NCBI GenBank assembly: GCA_020809705.1
Contig: CP085834.1
Span: 3,410,001 to 3,474,000, forward strand
Length of the DNA stretch: 64,000 bases
Direction: 5' to 3'
DNA from: Calonectria ilicicola
Taxonomy: Eukaryota > Ascomycota > Sordariomycetes > Hypocreales > Nectriaceae
Positions within the stretch are counted from its first letter, which is position 1; the number at the start of each line of letters is the position of its first letter. Below, piece by piece: positions 13,135-24,779 of this stretch. Made by a program: the position numbers and the translations under genes. The notes below the pieces were generated by a model. That model was not told the origin of the DNA. It did not search any database and saw nothing but the letters and a program-made list of their open reading frames with translations.

Positions 13135-14922
13135 ATGAACGAGACACAGTCAACTACAGAGACGGTCCGTCACATATCGAGTGTCCTTTGGGACCTTGTG
13201 CGTGAGAAGGCATCTCAGGCTGCTGCGGACCCTATGCGTTTTGCTGCAACACTAGCCAGCTTGTTTGTTGCCTACTTGTTAAGCATTGCCATCTACCGCA
13301 TCTTCTTCCATCCCCTCAGCAAATACCCAGGTCCTCTGCTCTGCAAACTGACCAGCTTGGTCTGGACCTACCACTTTGCTACCGGAGACATCATCAAATG
13401 GAATGACAGCCTACATCGCCAATACGGCGAAACAGTCCGCCTCGGACCCAACCGTCTAAGTTTTATCACTCCCCGCGCTTGGAAAGACATCTACGGACAC
13501 AAGCATGGGCAGTACAGGCCGAATGTCAAGAACCTGGAGCGCTTCATCGGCAAGATGACGAGCAATGTCCACCCAATGGCCACTGAACCCACCATGGCTG
13601 GACATGCTGCACAGAAGAAGCAGTTCAACCATGCTTTCAGCGACCGAGCCTTGACTGAGCAAGAAGCCCTGATTGGAAAGTACATTGACCAGCTCATCCA
13701 AATCCCAAGGAATGGCATTGCCTCCAGTGGGAATGGTAAAATGCAAGTGGACATTGGCAAGCTATACAATTACACTACATTTGACATCATGGGCGATCTT
13801 ACCTTTGGAGAGGGTCTTGGCCAGCTTGAGACCGGAGTCGAGTCTTCGTGGGTACAAGCAGTCTTCGTGACCTTCAAATTTATGAGTAAGTACATGGTCC
13901 AACTTTCGCTATTTGCCATGCGTGGACTAACAATGAGTCTTAATGTAGCGATCAGATCAGTTATGAAGGCATATCCTTTGGGTGGGCTATTTTATGCCAC
14001 CCTTGCACCCAAAAACATCATGAGGGACTGCGCAAAACATATCCAAAGCTCAAACGCGCTCGTCACCAAGCGCCTGGAGAAGGGAAACAATGGTCGACCA
14101 GACATTTTTGGCTTCATCCTCAGACAACCAGGACAGCCCATGTCTCGTGCTCAGATGAATGCCAACGCGGGCATGTTCATGATGTCCGGAACCGAGACCA
14201 CCGCCACCACTCTCACCGCAATGACCTGGCTGCTTCTCAACAACCCCGACAAGATGGAAAAAATTCTTCGGGAGATCAGAGCTTTCCCGGACGAGGCTAG
14301 TCTGACGCCCCACGCCATGAAAGGAATGACGTACACGAATGCCGTTATTGAGGAAACAATGAGAAGTATGCGCTTTTCTCTTCACTCTTCCCCCATCCCG
14401 CAGTTTGGACCCTGAAATGGCTAATTGCAATGCAGTGTACCCAACTGGCCAGGTTGGTCTCGGTAGTCAGCGCGAGATCGCCCCGGGCGGTAATTTCGTC
14501 TGTGGAGAATGGTTTCCCGAGAAGGTTCGTGCTCCATCGGCTCGAAGGCGAGCAAGTTTCACCGGCATACTGACCCACAACCTTAGACACAGGTCGCCAT
14601 CCCCAGCTGGACCGCCTTCAACTCGCCGCTGTTCTGGAAGGACCCTAGAACGTTCGTCCCGGAGCGATGGATCCCCGAAGAGTCCGAATTCTCTGCGTAT
14701 CATGACTATGACAATCACGTCGCTTGGGTGCCTTTCGGAACGGGTCCTCGCGCTTGCATTGGCCAGAACGTGGCCTTGCACGAGATGCGCAGTATTCTCG
14801 CCAGATTCTTGTACAACTTTGACTTGGAGCTGTCTGCTGAATCCATGGATTGGCACGACAAGAAGATGGCGGGTATCTGGGCTAAGCCCTCGCTCAAGGT
14901 TGTTGTGACCCTGGCAAAATAG
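13135..14922 (+). CDS. Cytochrome P450 monooxygenase 1 (CYP65-like, cluster tailoring)
   Basis: Membrane-anchored haem monooxygenase, probably oxidising the megasynthase product. Exons 13135-13885, 13949-14365, 14436-14524 and 14587-14922 give 530 residues, the usual size. The N-terminus holds a membrane helix (~40-58) followed by HPLSKYPGP. The I-helix carries SGTETT, the K-helix EETMR (ExxR), then VPERW, and the haem loop FGTGPRACIG holds the Cys ligand. Family resemblance is to isotrichodermin C-15 hydroxylase-like P450s, judged from the N-terminal block and LGPNRLSF. The ATG is in good context (AAAATGA). Oddities: intron 1 is 63 nt, in phase and free of stops, so retention would insert 21 residues; the last acceptor offers two AGs 6 nt apart (14586, 14592), both in frame. 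It is transcribed away from the PKS-NRPS, and its stop faces the trans-ER stop. Confidence 0.93.
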
Positions 14923-15854
14923 ACAATGAGACTTGAGAGCGATGGGAGGTTGCATTCTGGTGTACGATACGAACACCATACGATTAGAAATTTTGTTCTG
15001 AATAGAAAAAATCAGTAGGAGCAACTATAGCCAATCAGTAATCCTTGTGTACGTGGAGCGATGATCCCCGCTAGTCAAAGTTCAAAGGCAAGGGGCGTGT
15101 CCCTTGCAGCCACCCATCTCCACGATTGATCCGAACAGGCGGTAACTCAAACCTTGACGGGTATTCGGCAAGGGATCTAGCGGTGCTTGGCACATCTATT
15201 CAATCCATGAAGATAAGGCACATTTGATGGGCGGCAGAAAGGATCTCGAGTTGTCAGATAGATCCCCACCAAATTGAGTTTCTTTCGGGAGTTCTAGATA
15301 GCGTCGGTTCAACTTCCATGTTTTACTTGTCCGCTTACATGTTATTTCTCACACCTTTTGATCGTCCGAACACGATGGAGTCGTCTATTACGTGTAAGAA
15401 TAAACTTTCGAATTTTTGTTACGTTACAATACTCCTTAGAACATTCCGCCCTGAAACTACTCCACCATGGAAATCGCAAAAGCTCAACTTCCAAAATAAC
15501 TAATTTTAGTGAAAGAAACTACAGAAATTTTATTTCTTTACTTTTTATTGCATAAACTTTATCTGTTCATCTAGAATGATCAAGGCGACTGTGAAATTAG
15601 AAAGTGGTCTTGGGAAGACAAAAAATGCTCATTCGTCTCGAAGTTGTAGTGTTTACATTTAAATCTAGTTGTCCAGATTCGAAAAAAAAAGTATTCCATA
15701 TTTTATGAAGAATAAAAATTTCCCACAATCCATCCGTTCCATCAAAAAATTACTAAATCTACTTTAACAACGCATTGGTGCTGCACGGTGATGATATTGC
15801 AGACATGATGTGGACATATAGGGTAATCGCTAAGAATCGCTTCGCTTATGTTGC
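14923..15854. other. Intergenic spacer between convergent genes
   Basis: 932 bp between the stop of P450-1 and the stop of the trans-ER. It becomes AT-rich after 15400 and contains no coding stretch I can support. It should hold the two 3' untranslated regions; no further structure was seen. Confidence 0.6.
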
Positions 15855-16976
15855 TCAAGTAGCACACAACTGCTCAGAAATACGGTGCACCAGCTTCTTG
15901 CCCTTGATCTGACCCTTGCGCACTTGGTGCATTGATTCTGCTACACCGGCTAAACCACCTTGACGTAACTCTAGAGGGTGCGGTACAACCAGGCCCTCGT
16001 CGAGCAGGCGCTGGGCGAGGACATACCAAGCTTCAGCGCAGGCACGGTCATCGAGGCGGGCGTCAAGATCAAAAGGCGGGGCCCAGGCTACGGCGTGTCC
16101 AAACTGCGTGTAACCACAGATCCAATCTGGTTGGACGCTGCGGCGGGTGTGCCCGCGAACGGGAAAGGGGTCCAGGGCCACGTAGCGACCGCCCGCAGGG
16201 CCTAGGGCCTTGTAGCAGGCGTCCATGGATGTGGAGTCGGAGATGCAGTCAAGAGCGAGTCCCAGCTCACCTCCGGTGAACTCGAGCATCTCGGTACCAC
16301 AATTGGGCGAACGGTAATCGAATGTTTTGATGGCACCCAGCTCAAGAGCCCGGGCCGACGAGGCGGCTGAGCACGTCGTAATGGGTGTGAGGCCGAGCAG
16401 CCGCAAGACTTGGATGGCCATGGCGCCCGAGGCCGTGCCACCCCCGTAGACGAGCGCGTACGTCGGACCGGCCCCCTTCCCCGTGGGCTGGACCCGCAGG
16501 GGTCCCGAAGCTTCCGGCATTGGAATCTCAAGATACTGGAAGAGGGACAGCCCTACGGTCGCCAAGGCGGCCGGTAGTGACGCTGCCGTTGCCAAGTCCA
16601 TAGCGGCGGGAACGCGCCAGAGTAGCTTGGCGGGCACAGCCGCGTACTCTGCAAAGGCGCCGTTGTCCTGCCGAAGGGGGTTGTTTCCAAAGATGCCGCC
16701 CATGACGCGGTCGCCGATTTTCCATTGCGTGGCATCGACCTCGCTACCAAGAGCAACGACGACACCGGAAAAGTCGGTGCCACTTGTTGCGCCGGGAGTG
16801 GGTGACATGTCGACTGATTTGGCATCCACGGGGTTGATGGCGACGCAGGCTACTTGCACAAGCACTTCGGACTGGCTCAGTTTAGGCAAGGAAGCGTCTT
16901 CAGTCACAATGAGCTGGTTGGACCCAGCCACCTTGAGTGCTGCGTGTGTGGTTGGGAGAGAACTAGGGATAGCCAT
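15855..16976 (-). CDS. Trans-acting enoyl reductase (MDR family, LovC/TenC/ApdC type)
   Basis: Stand-alone NADPH-dependent enoyl reductase of 373 residues, encoded without introns, the size of known trans-ERs. It is expected to reduce selected enoyl-ACP intermediates on the adjacent PKS-NRPS, which has no recognisable ER site. The medium-chain reductase fold is seen in the N-terminal GroES-like part (VAINPVDAK ~47, SGTDFSGVV ~66, GDRVMG ~86) and in the NADPH-binding stretch YGGGTASGAMAIQVL ~178, close to the glycine-rich motif of LovC-like proteins. The C-terminal VRKGQIKGKKLV is also typical. It is convergent with P450-1 and divergent from P450-2. The linkage with the megasynthase is the strongest argument for function; free-standing MDR quinone reductases look similar but rarely occur in this context. 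Confidence 0.92.
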   Translation of the reverse strand: MAIPSSLPTTHAALKVAGSNQLIVTEDASLPKLSQSEVLVQVACVAINPVDAKSVDMSPTPGATSGTDFSGVVVALGSEVDATQWKIGDRVMGGIFGNNPLRQDNGAFAEYAAVPAKLLWRVPAAMDLATAASLPAALATVGLSLFQYLEIPMPEASGPLRVQPTGKGAGPTYALVYGGGTASGAMAIQVLRLLGLTPITTCSAASSARALELGAIKTFDYRSPNCGTEMLEFTGGELGLALDCISDSTSMDACYKALGPAGGRYVALDPFPVRGHTRRSVQPDWICGYTQFGHAVAWAPPFDLDARLDDRACAEAWYVLAQRLLDEGLVVPHPLELRQGGLAGVAESMHQVRKGQIKGKKLVHRISEQLCAT

Positions 16977-18223
16977 TGTAATTCCGGGATTGCTGGTTCC
17001 AATGAGGAGAGAGAAGAAGATACGAATGTTGCTGTCTTTTTTTGAGGTCTGATTCTAAAATGCTCTTTGTCTCTACATGGTCTCATATAGGCCTTGATTT
17101 CGTAAGGATGCACAAGACCGACTCGACTCGACTCGCCAAGCATGGCCATGTTGCCTTGCGTGTTCAGAATGCTTGATGTACACACACCATGTACCATGTC
17201 TAGACTTCCCGAGAGCACCGCTCTGCGGCCTGAAAACTCAACAAAGAATAAGCGGGCGACTGACTTCGGGGTCACCGATGAAACACATAGTTCTCTCGTT
17301 TATCTCTTTTACGTTTATTGACTTTGAGACCGAAATTGGAGAGCTTTCATCCATTACGGCCTAGTCGAATGTTGGTTGACCAATTGAGGACCTGATATCG
17401 GATACATAAAATCACAATTCAATTGATAACATATTTAATCCATTCTATTATTTAATACACCACTGAAATGTATTTAAGCTGTCAATTTTGACATCTATTC
17501 TCTGGCATAGTCTAGCTTGGCAACCACACCCGTTCATAAATCCAGTGCTCGGCGAAACAAAATCTCCCGTGGTCAAAGTCTAGTAAGTGGGACACGATAA
17601 AAGAAGCAGGGAAGTGGGATATGCAACATCACAAATTAATTAATCCGAATTATTATGTTAAAGAATTCTTATTGTGCCTGAAAATTTCGATTACCCTTGT
17701 TTGATCTGCTACCGCTTGGACTCGCTTCGAAGCCGCTGTACTTTTGCAAGGTTAGTTAGCAAAAGTTAAAAACGTGAGATTTCGTTTTTTTACCAAAAAT
17801 ATGATACACCCATGAACCCTGGCCTAAATCATCAATCCGCTAAACTAGACCGAACAAGGGGGTGTATGAACTATCTTTCATCGATAAACTCAATTCCACC
17901 ATCGAAGACGCAACGAAGAAAAAAGGCGGTATCCTGGATACGTGGAATTAGATTGATGCCGCTGCATCGGTTGTATTTCCGCCCAACATTAGAAAAAAAG
18001 TTTATCTGAGCATTGTTACTCGTACGACTTATAGATTGCCCCTGAGATGCCGACACTTGGATAGGTTGACAGGTAGGGTGACCGCGTCCAAAAATATCTG
18101 AGAGGGCTGGATTGATGCAGACATTGTTGTTGACTGGTACTTTATATGTGAGAGTTCTCTTCAAATTGCCCAAGAAAACTCCATAAACAAGAGGGTACCA
18201 ACTAGCCGACGGACACATGCAAC
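16977..18223. promoter_or_regulatory. Divergent promoter region between trans-ER and P450-2
   Basis: 1,247 bp between two outward-facing start codons. A TATA-like CATATAGG lies at 17084-17091, about 110 nt before the trans-ER start on the minus strand. A short CGACT repeat sits near 17120-17135. No coding stretch is supported. The part after 17380 is AT-rich. Confidence 0.45.
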
Positions 18224-20093
18224 ATGAGTCTGCAAGAGGTGATCAACATTGCCTCCGGCTTGTCGTGGACAAGCACGGTATTGCTCTCACTTGCTGCATC
18301 TTTGTGTTGTGTGGTAATCTATCGACTGTTTCTAAGCCCGGTTGCCCGCTTTCCAGGACCTACTCTCGCAGCCCTCACCTTTGCCTATGAAGGTTATTAT
18401 GATATCTTCAAAGAGGGCGGCGGGAGATACTGGGTTGAGATCAACCGCATGCACGATAAATATGGTAAGTAGACTGTTCGCTATTGGTGGAAACTTTCAT
18501 TCGGTCCCTTCTCTGCTGATAGGCTAACCTTTCGGTACCAGGTCCCATTGTCCGAATTAATCCTTGGGAGGTGCACATCAGGGACTCGGAATGGACTGAA
18601 GCCTACAAAATGAAAACAAAGGCCTCCAAACCGGCGTGGTTTTACAGATCTCAAGGCCCACCGGCTACTGTCCTGCAGGCTGGGTGAGTAACGCCACCAA
18701 ACATCTAACCAATATGTTGTGGTTCTTAAATTCAATAATTATTAACTTTCTTTCAGCCCTCATGAGCTTCATCACATGCGTCGTCAAGCCCTCCTGCCTG
18801 TATACGCCACCCCTGTCATCGTGTCTCGTGAAAAGGTGTATGAGGTGTTAGTGCACAAGTTGATTGCCAGATTCAAACGCTTCAAGGGTACCGGTTCTGT
18901 TGTTACCTGTAAGTTATTCCACGCCCAAAAATCTGATGAGCGGTTGCTGATTTGTCAACTATTTCCATCTTGCAGTGGGTGATGCCTTTCGATGTCTTGC
19001 CATTGATGTGACATGCACCACGTCTCTCGGCCGGGATTTCGGCTTTGTGGAGGTTGAAGATTTCGAGACTGAAATGTTTCTTGTGGGAAGATCCTTTGGG
19101 CGCATGAACATGGTCACCCGTCAGGTTGGGCACTGGCTCTTTGAGGTCCTGCGCGCACGACCACGTTGGGGTAAGAAGGTCGAGGTAGCAGCGCCTGGTA
19201 TCGTGCGCATCCTGCGCTTCCGAAATGTGAGAAAACCCAAATTCCTACTATTCCTTTTTTCGTATCTGTTTGTTTTCTAACCTTGAGGGCTTTCTTAAAA
19301 ACAGATGATCATGGAGGCCATCAGAGATGACTATCGCGCTGCAACTACCACGATAGGTGACCAAAAGGTCGTCAATGAGAAAACGCCAGCCGGGTTCACC
19401 ACAGCTGTTGAGCACATTTTAAAATCAAATCTGCCGGCACATGAAAAGGATATGATTCGTGTGGTCGATGAAGTCTGGCTGAACATCAACGCAGGCATTG
19501 AGACGGAAGGTGTCATGATTACATTTGCAGTATTCATGCTACTTCATTGCCCAGACAAGCTCGTTAAGCTAAGGGAAGAACTCGGAGAGTGCGAGAGAGA
19601 ACATGGAAGGCTTCCAACCTATCATGAACTTCGAGAGCTGCCGTATCTGACTGCCATCATTCATGAGGCATTCCGACTCAACCATCCCGTATCCAGCCGC
19701 CTGCCTCGCTACGACCCCAAAAACGACATGAAGTATAAGGACGCGGTGATCCCCAAGGGTGTACACGTCTCCATCTCATTGTATGACAACTACCTGAACC
19801 CTGATGTTTTTGCCAATCCGTACACGTTTGAGCCAGAGCGATGGCTTGATGAGAGTGAGCGCAAGAGGCTGCGCAAGTACGTCAACAACTTTGGCATCGG
19901 TCCGCGCGCCTGCCTTGGACAAGAAGTGGCAAACATGGAAATCTATCTAACATTGGGACGACTATTTGCCCCATCGTCTGGTTTCGATATGGAGCTGCAT
20001 GACACGCTTTATGAGCGGGACGTTGCCTTCTACTACGACTTATTTGGGGCATTCCCTAAGAGTAGTAAGAACGTGAGAGTCAAAGTGGTGTAA
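18224..20093 (+). CDS. Cytochrome P450 monooxygenase 2 (trichodiene oxygenase-like)
   Basis: Haem monooxygenase of 524 residues from five exons: 18224-18464, 18542-18683, 18757-18908, 18976-19226 and 19305-20093. All four introns (67-78 nt) keep frame. The N-terminal membrane helix (~14-36) runs into [29 protein letters not shown] is a block typical of Tri4/trichodiene-oxygenase-like P450s. The I-helix has NAGIETEG, the K-helix HEAFR (ExxR), then PERW, and the haem loop [10 protein letters not shown] holds the Cys ligand. Its start lies 1.25 kb from the divergent trans-ER, which suggests co-regulation. Its fold class differs from P450-1 and P450-3, so it likely performs a different oxidation; in 2-pyridone clusters one P450 expands the tetramate ring, but that role is speculation here. 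Confidence 0.93.
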
Positions 20094-21663
20094 TTGGACT
20101 GGGGTAGGAGTCGCATTGACGCTCTAATGTAAATTATATCATTACCATTGCAATTAGTCTCAAAAATACTGTTACAATTCATAATTGCAGAATTCTCTTG
20201 TGCAAGCCCGTGGATCTCATTCCATGTCTTGGCGCTGTCAGAGCGACTACTGCAATACGCTCTACTGTTCTGAGAGAAGTCAGGGTCTCTTACAGGTACA
20301 GGGCTGGTTGAGGCTGAACCGTGTCCCTTTACCGCCAGGGGTCATCGCGCCAGATTCAGGGCAAATGGACTGATATGACGAGAAAATGATGGAAAAGCAT
20401 ATTTCTAGAAACCTTCTCCCAGTAACACTGCGGATCCCGGGGTTGCAAGTGCCGAAACTAGTGCTGAAAGGCTAAACACGAACTAAATGATTGGCGCAGT
20501 GCCGCCCCTCAGGACTTAGCCTAATACGGATTCGCAATTTCAAGCCCGATGCCTGCGCAATACAAGGACACATCCCAATTTCATCTGAAATGGTAATTTC
20601 TCCCGGCTGGGATATTACTACATCTGGACAGGCTACTCAAATCAAGTCACTAGTTTGTCCAAGACTCTAAGTTTGGACAGTCCTCACATCAACGGCCCTA
20701 ACATAATAGCACCTTCCAATACATAGCAAAACCTACATTAATCCTTTTTTCTTCTTCTTTTTTTAGTTTTTTGTCAAGGAATTAACCATTCGCCATAGCA
20801 AGTGTAAGCGAGTTGACAATGGTGTATTTTGGATTAATTGTGACACGACGGGAGCAGAAACTAAATACGAATGGATAATCAAATACGGCGCTGATTTCAA
20901 AATACTTCATTACCTGAAAATAAAATTTTGCTATCTTAATCTCAAGACACCTAGCGTGCTATAATATTGAAGTCATTATCATGAAATCGAGCAAGAAATC
21001 CAACTAAGCCCTTAGTCTGTACGGTAGCTTAGCGATGAAATATGTGCTGCCTGCGGTGATAACTCTTTTCCGAACCTTGGTGGTGCTGGGTTTAGTATAG
21101 CATCTTAGAAAGCTTAGTCATTGACCGAAATTTCTACACAACAGGCATCACGAAAACTAAAAATTCAAAACCCTTTTGGGCTTAGTCAATGTCAAAGGTT
21201 GGGTATGACCCTCATTGTACACATCTCACTATTCTCAGCTTCGCGGCAACATCTGCTGTTTCCTTCTCTTGCGAGAAGGTGGTGCCCTTTCGAATAAAGG
21301 ATAGGCTGAATAGCAACCAATCAATGGACATGTTTAGGAATAAGACAAAGCAGATATCTGAGATAAATTAAATCTTTTTATGAAATTCATGTAGTTATTT
21401 TATTTCTTCAAGGAAAAGAAGAGCCCAACAAGGTCACGGGACCTAAGGGTATGCCATAAAATAGACTTTCAAATCCGTTGAGACAATCACCCTTGTGCCA
21501 ACCTTGAAGCCTAGAGGTAATACAACATGAAAACCTTGATGGATATAAATAATGTACAATAAAAAGACGGCTTTGCTACCAACCAGGAATACAACAACAT
21601 AAACTTATACAAACCTCTCTCAAAACCACAGCTGCGTACGCACACTCTGTGAATGTCATCAAA
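20094..21663. other. AT-rich intergenic spacer
   Basis: 1.57 kb with low GC, homopolymer runs and only short random open frames, such as 20185-20373 and 21189-21371. No coding or repeat structure I can support. It separates the P450-2 gene from the broken BTB gene. Confidence 0.5.
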
Positions 21664-22992
21664 ATGGCTATGGTCGAAGACGTCACTCACGAAATTGCTC
21701 CCAACGGAGATATCATCCTGTATTTGAATAATCCAAATGCGCCATTTGCCGTATGGCCCGATAGCCGTCAACCTCCAGCTACAGATGATAGCTCCCACAC
21801 GGAAGACGAGAAATTGTCCACAATATCCTTTAGGCTCTCGTCAATGCATATGATCATGGCATCGGAGTACTTTAGCAAAATCCTTCAAGGCCTATGGAAA
21901 GAAAACCAACACAGTGATGACAAAATACGAAGACTCACTGCCGAAGAATGGGATGAAGAGGCACTACTGATAGTCATGAACATGATTCATTGTCGCAGCC
22001 GAAAATTACCCCGCATTATGGATCTTGAACTAATGGCTAAAATTGCTGTCATTGTTGATTATTACCAATGCCATGAGAGTGTTCAGTTTCACACAGACTT
22101 CTGGTTTAATCAGATTGTCAAAGATACGAATCTGCCATTCTATATCAGTCGAAAGGCAGTTTTGTGGCTTCATATATCATAGGTTTTTGCTCATCAAGAC
22201 TCATTTGGAGTCTTGACAAAGATGATGCAAACGCATGCCACTAAACCTATTCCATCTCTTCATCTTCCCATTCACCGAATTCTAGGTATGTCACTCCCCT
22301 TTCCATGACTAATAGAAAACTAACTAATAGTTTGTATAGATGAAATAGAAAACGTTCGCGTCGAAACCGCTCACAAGGCTATCTCGCATATTAGAGCTAG
22401 CATCACATTCATGGCAACACAAATGCCGTCTACGAATTGCGGGCGGAGGGAGTGCCAATCCATGACCCTCGGGTGTATAATAAGACATGCAGCAGACCAT
22501 TGTTTATATCGTCTACCAAAAGCCCCATATACGGGTATAAGCATTGAGATGTTAAGCAAACTCAATGCAACTTTCAGGAAACCGACTTGGTATTTAAAAC
22601 CGCTAACTTCAGTCAAAGCTACAGCTATGGTCAAAGAGGCCAGTGAAAAGGCATACTTGGATGGGTATCGAGCTGGCATTGATAAACAGCCCGCATCTGG
22701 TTCTTACAGAGGATTGGGTTTAACGCAAAGAAGAACAGATGCCTTTGGTCACACTTCTCCATTTGGAGGCATCGATTCAAGAAAAGAGAGTGCAGGACTT
22801 TATGGATACAATGCATCCGAATACAGGTTGGGATCTTTGACTGCAGCCGACATTGAAGATCCCACGCATTGGTGCACACCTGCCGTGTTTGGTTATATTC
22901 ATGACATGACGGCAAGTTTGGAGTGCGGGTTTCAGCTCACAGATTTTGATCCGACAGAGGAATCCATGGGCAATAACTTAAATGCCATTTAG
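21664..22992 (+). pseudogene. BTB/POZ-domain protein gene with a single in-frame stop
   Basis: Two exons (21664-22285, 22340-22992; intron 54 nt) make one continuous frame of 425 codons, broken only by TAG at 22180-22182 (codon 173). The N-terminal half is a fungal BTB/POZ adaptor domain: DIILYLNN, then SEYFSKIL, a long helix with iHCRSRKLP-like spacing, and VDYYQCHESV. The stop falls in the segment LWLHIS-stop-VF, where related fungal BTB proteins, as I remember them, usually read W (TGG). Downstream the frame stays clean for 252 codons across a correctly phased intron, so the break is recent or tolerated. A truncated 172-residue BTB protein could still be made. Start chosen at the first ATG (21664), four codons into an open stretch. 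Probably not part of metabolite synthesis. Confidence 0.75.
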
Positions 22993-23048
22993 TTGTGTCA
23001 GCCGGGGGTAGCCCTGTTGAGGTGAGCACTCAAGCAAACAGCTGAATG

Positions 23049-23070
23049 CCCAACATAAAATAATGTTGGG
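23049..23070. repeat. Perfect 8-bp inverted repeat (hairpin) after the BTB gene
   Basis: CCCAACAT at 23049-23056 and ATGTTGGG at 23063-23070 flank a 6-nt A/T loop, 57 nt after the BTB stop. It would form a small stem-loop in the 3' transcript region. Function unknown. Confidence 0.5.
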
Positions 23071-23078
23071 GTTAGCTT

Positions 23079-23125
23079 AAAAAAAAAAGAAAAAAGAAAA
23101 GAAAAGAAAAGAAAGGGAAAAAGGG
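23079..23125 (+). repeat. Polypurine (AAAAG)n tract
   Basis: 47 nt made only of A and G, including several AAAAG units. A simple microsatellite likely to vary in length between strains. The surrounding 22993-23786 spacer shows nothing else. Confidence 0.8.
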
Positions 23126-23786
23126 TCAAACTTGGACCTTTGTATCCCTAAAAAGTCTTGCCCTAGTCAAGATAATGTCCGCGACCAAGGAATATGTTTC
23201 TGGAATTCTCAGTAATGCCACGGATAACGAATATGCTAGTGGAGTTCCCATAGCGGATACGTCGGGCTTGTTCATTTACAAGACCCCAAAATTTTATAAT
23301 AAGTCATGTGTCCTCTTAGATTAGAACCAGGATATCTCAAACGAGAATTGGCAGTCTGACTTTCATGATTAATAAACGGGTCCACAATCACTGTCAAACC
23401 TTATAACTGCAATATTAAAGATAAAAAGGGTTCTGGATAAGGCAGTCCAATCAGGAGCAAGGTCTTTGCAGGCTATATCAACTGGCTGGGTGTCCGGATG
23501 TTGATTCTCAATTACCGATGAGGCAGGGTCGAGAAATGAAGACTGGTGGCTGCATACATGCCTGGATGTATGACGAGTAGAATTTGTACTATCGTCGAGA
23601 TTACTTTCTGTAGCACATCACAATTGTGTCGCGGACCTGATGAGCGTGAGCTAATACAATGCCTTTTATTTCATCGAGTGAACTTCTGTATTCATTTTGA
23701 AGTCCTGCAATGTGATTGATACTCTCAATTTGGTCGTCCACTTTCCTGGCATGTAGAAAATATTAATCCCTTCATCAGAAGTAGCA

Positions 23787-24779
23787 TCATTTTACCCTCA
23801 AAAATCTTTCAATCCTCTCAGTTGCTTGCTTGTCCCCCTGAAGTGTGTCAGCCAACTCTTTATCCACCCAGCCTTTAGTCCGACCACCACCAAAATCAAT
23901 GAGCCAAATATCATCGTTTGAGTCAACAATAATATTAGATGGCTTTACATCACCCCAAATCACACCGCCAGCGTGCAATTTCGTGATAGTCTCACGAATC
24001 TGAGATGCCCACTTTTGCCGAGTGGCTATTGGTGTAGCCGAAATATCAGCATGCTTTAAGGTAGCATGGCCATCTCGACAGCAAATCCATTCTCGAACAA
24101 ATCCAACAATATTGCCGTTGGGGTGCTTAACGTAACCAGTCAGACTCGGGACACGAATTTGACCACCCGTGTCCGATTGACGGAAATCCAAAATCTCGTG
24201 TAGATTGAATAATTCATGCTTTATGCTTTCATCAACAAGGCCTTTCATACTTGCCTTACAGAGCATATTTTTGCCATTGACAAGAACTTGACACACTATC
24301 CTCTTTCCGGACACGAAAACCTTGTGGACGGTAATATCCTCCGTCGAGTATTGAGGAAACCCAGGGTCGATGTCATCCCCATGCAACGAGGGATCAAATC
24401 CTACATTTACTTCGCTGGCATCAATTTCATGGATGCCTACTACACCTTCGATTGTTTTTAGTTGGAAATAGAAGGTTCCAGGGAAAAGATGAGAGTGAAG
24501 GCTTTGGTGACCAGAACCGCTGCGTGTGGGTGGGGCGACTTTTTCAAACACCGGCTTCCCAATATCGAGAATGATATCCAGGATTTTGTCGATAATAGCT
24601 TCATGTTTATTGATATCAAGGGCTTCCATGACCTGATTCACAAGATCTTTCATCTGTTTCTCAGTGGATCCAGGACCATCAAAAATAGAGACATGGATGT
24701 GTTTGTTGTTATACTCAAGGGCGACGGCGCAGTCACTCACACCGCCATCGAGTCCGAGGAGAGTTATTGAGGTTGACAT
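23787..24779 (-). CDS. Small atypical protein-kinase-like protein
   Basis: 330 residues. The C-terminal two thirds is a reduced kinase fold: a Lys in VNGKNMLCKAS (~170-180), a catalytic loop with WGDVKPSN (an HxD-type loop with W in place of the usual R/H context), and LIDFGGG as the metal-binding DFG. The N-terminal ~130 residues (starting with LLGLDGGVSDCAV) are not recognisable. Start chosen at the ATG at 24779 because the frame upstream contains no ATG. The reading frame ends soon after the DFG helix region, shorter than a full kinase C-lobe; a donor-like GGTAAAA at the stop and coding-like sequence below (to about 23610) hint at an extra exon, but no junction kept the frame. Such kinase-like genes are common in fungal accessory regions; substrate unknown. 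Confidence 0.7.
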   Translation of the reverse strand: MSTSITLLGLDGGVSDCAVALEYNNKHIHVSIFDGPGSTEKQMKDLVNQVMEALDINKHEAIIDKILDIILDIGKPVFEKVAPPTRSGSGHQSLHSHLFPGTFYFQLKTIEGVVGIHEIDASEVNVGFDPSLHGDDIDPGFPQYSTEDITVHKVFVSGKRIVCQVLVNGKNMLCKASMKGLVDESIKHELFNLHEILDFRQSDTGGQIRVPSLTGYVKHPNGNIVGFVREWICCRDGHATLKHADISATPIATRQKWASQIRETITKLHAGGVIWGDVKPSNIIVDSNDDIWLIDFGGGRTKGWVDKELADTLQGDKQATERIERFLRVK

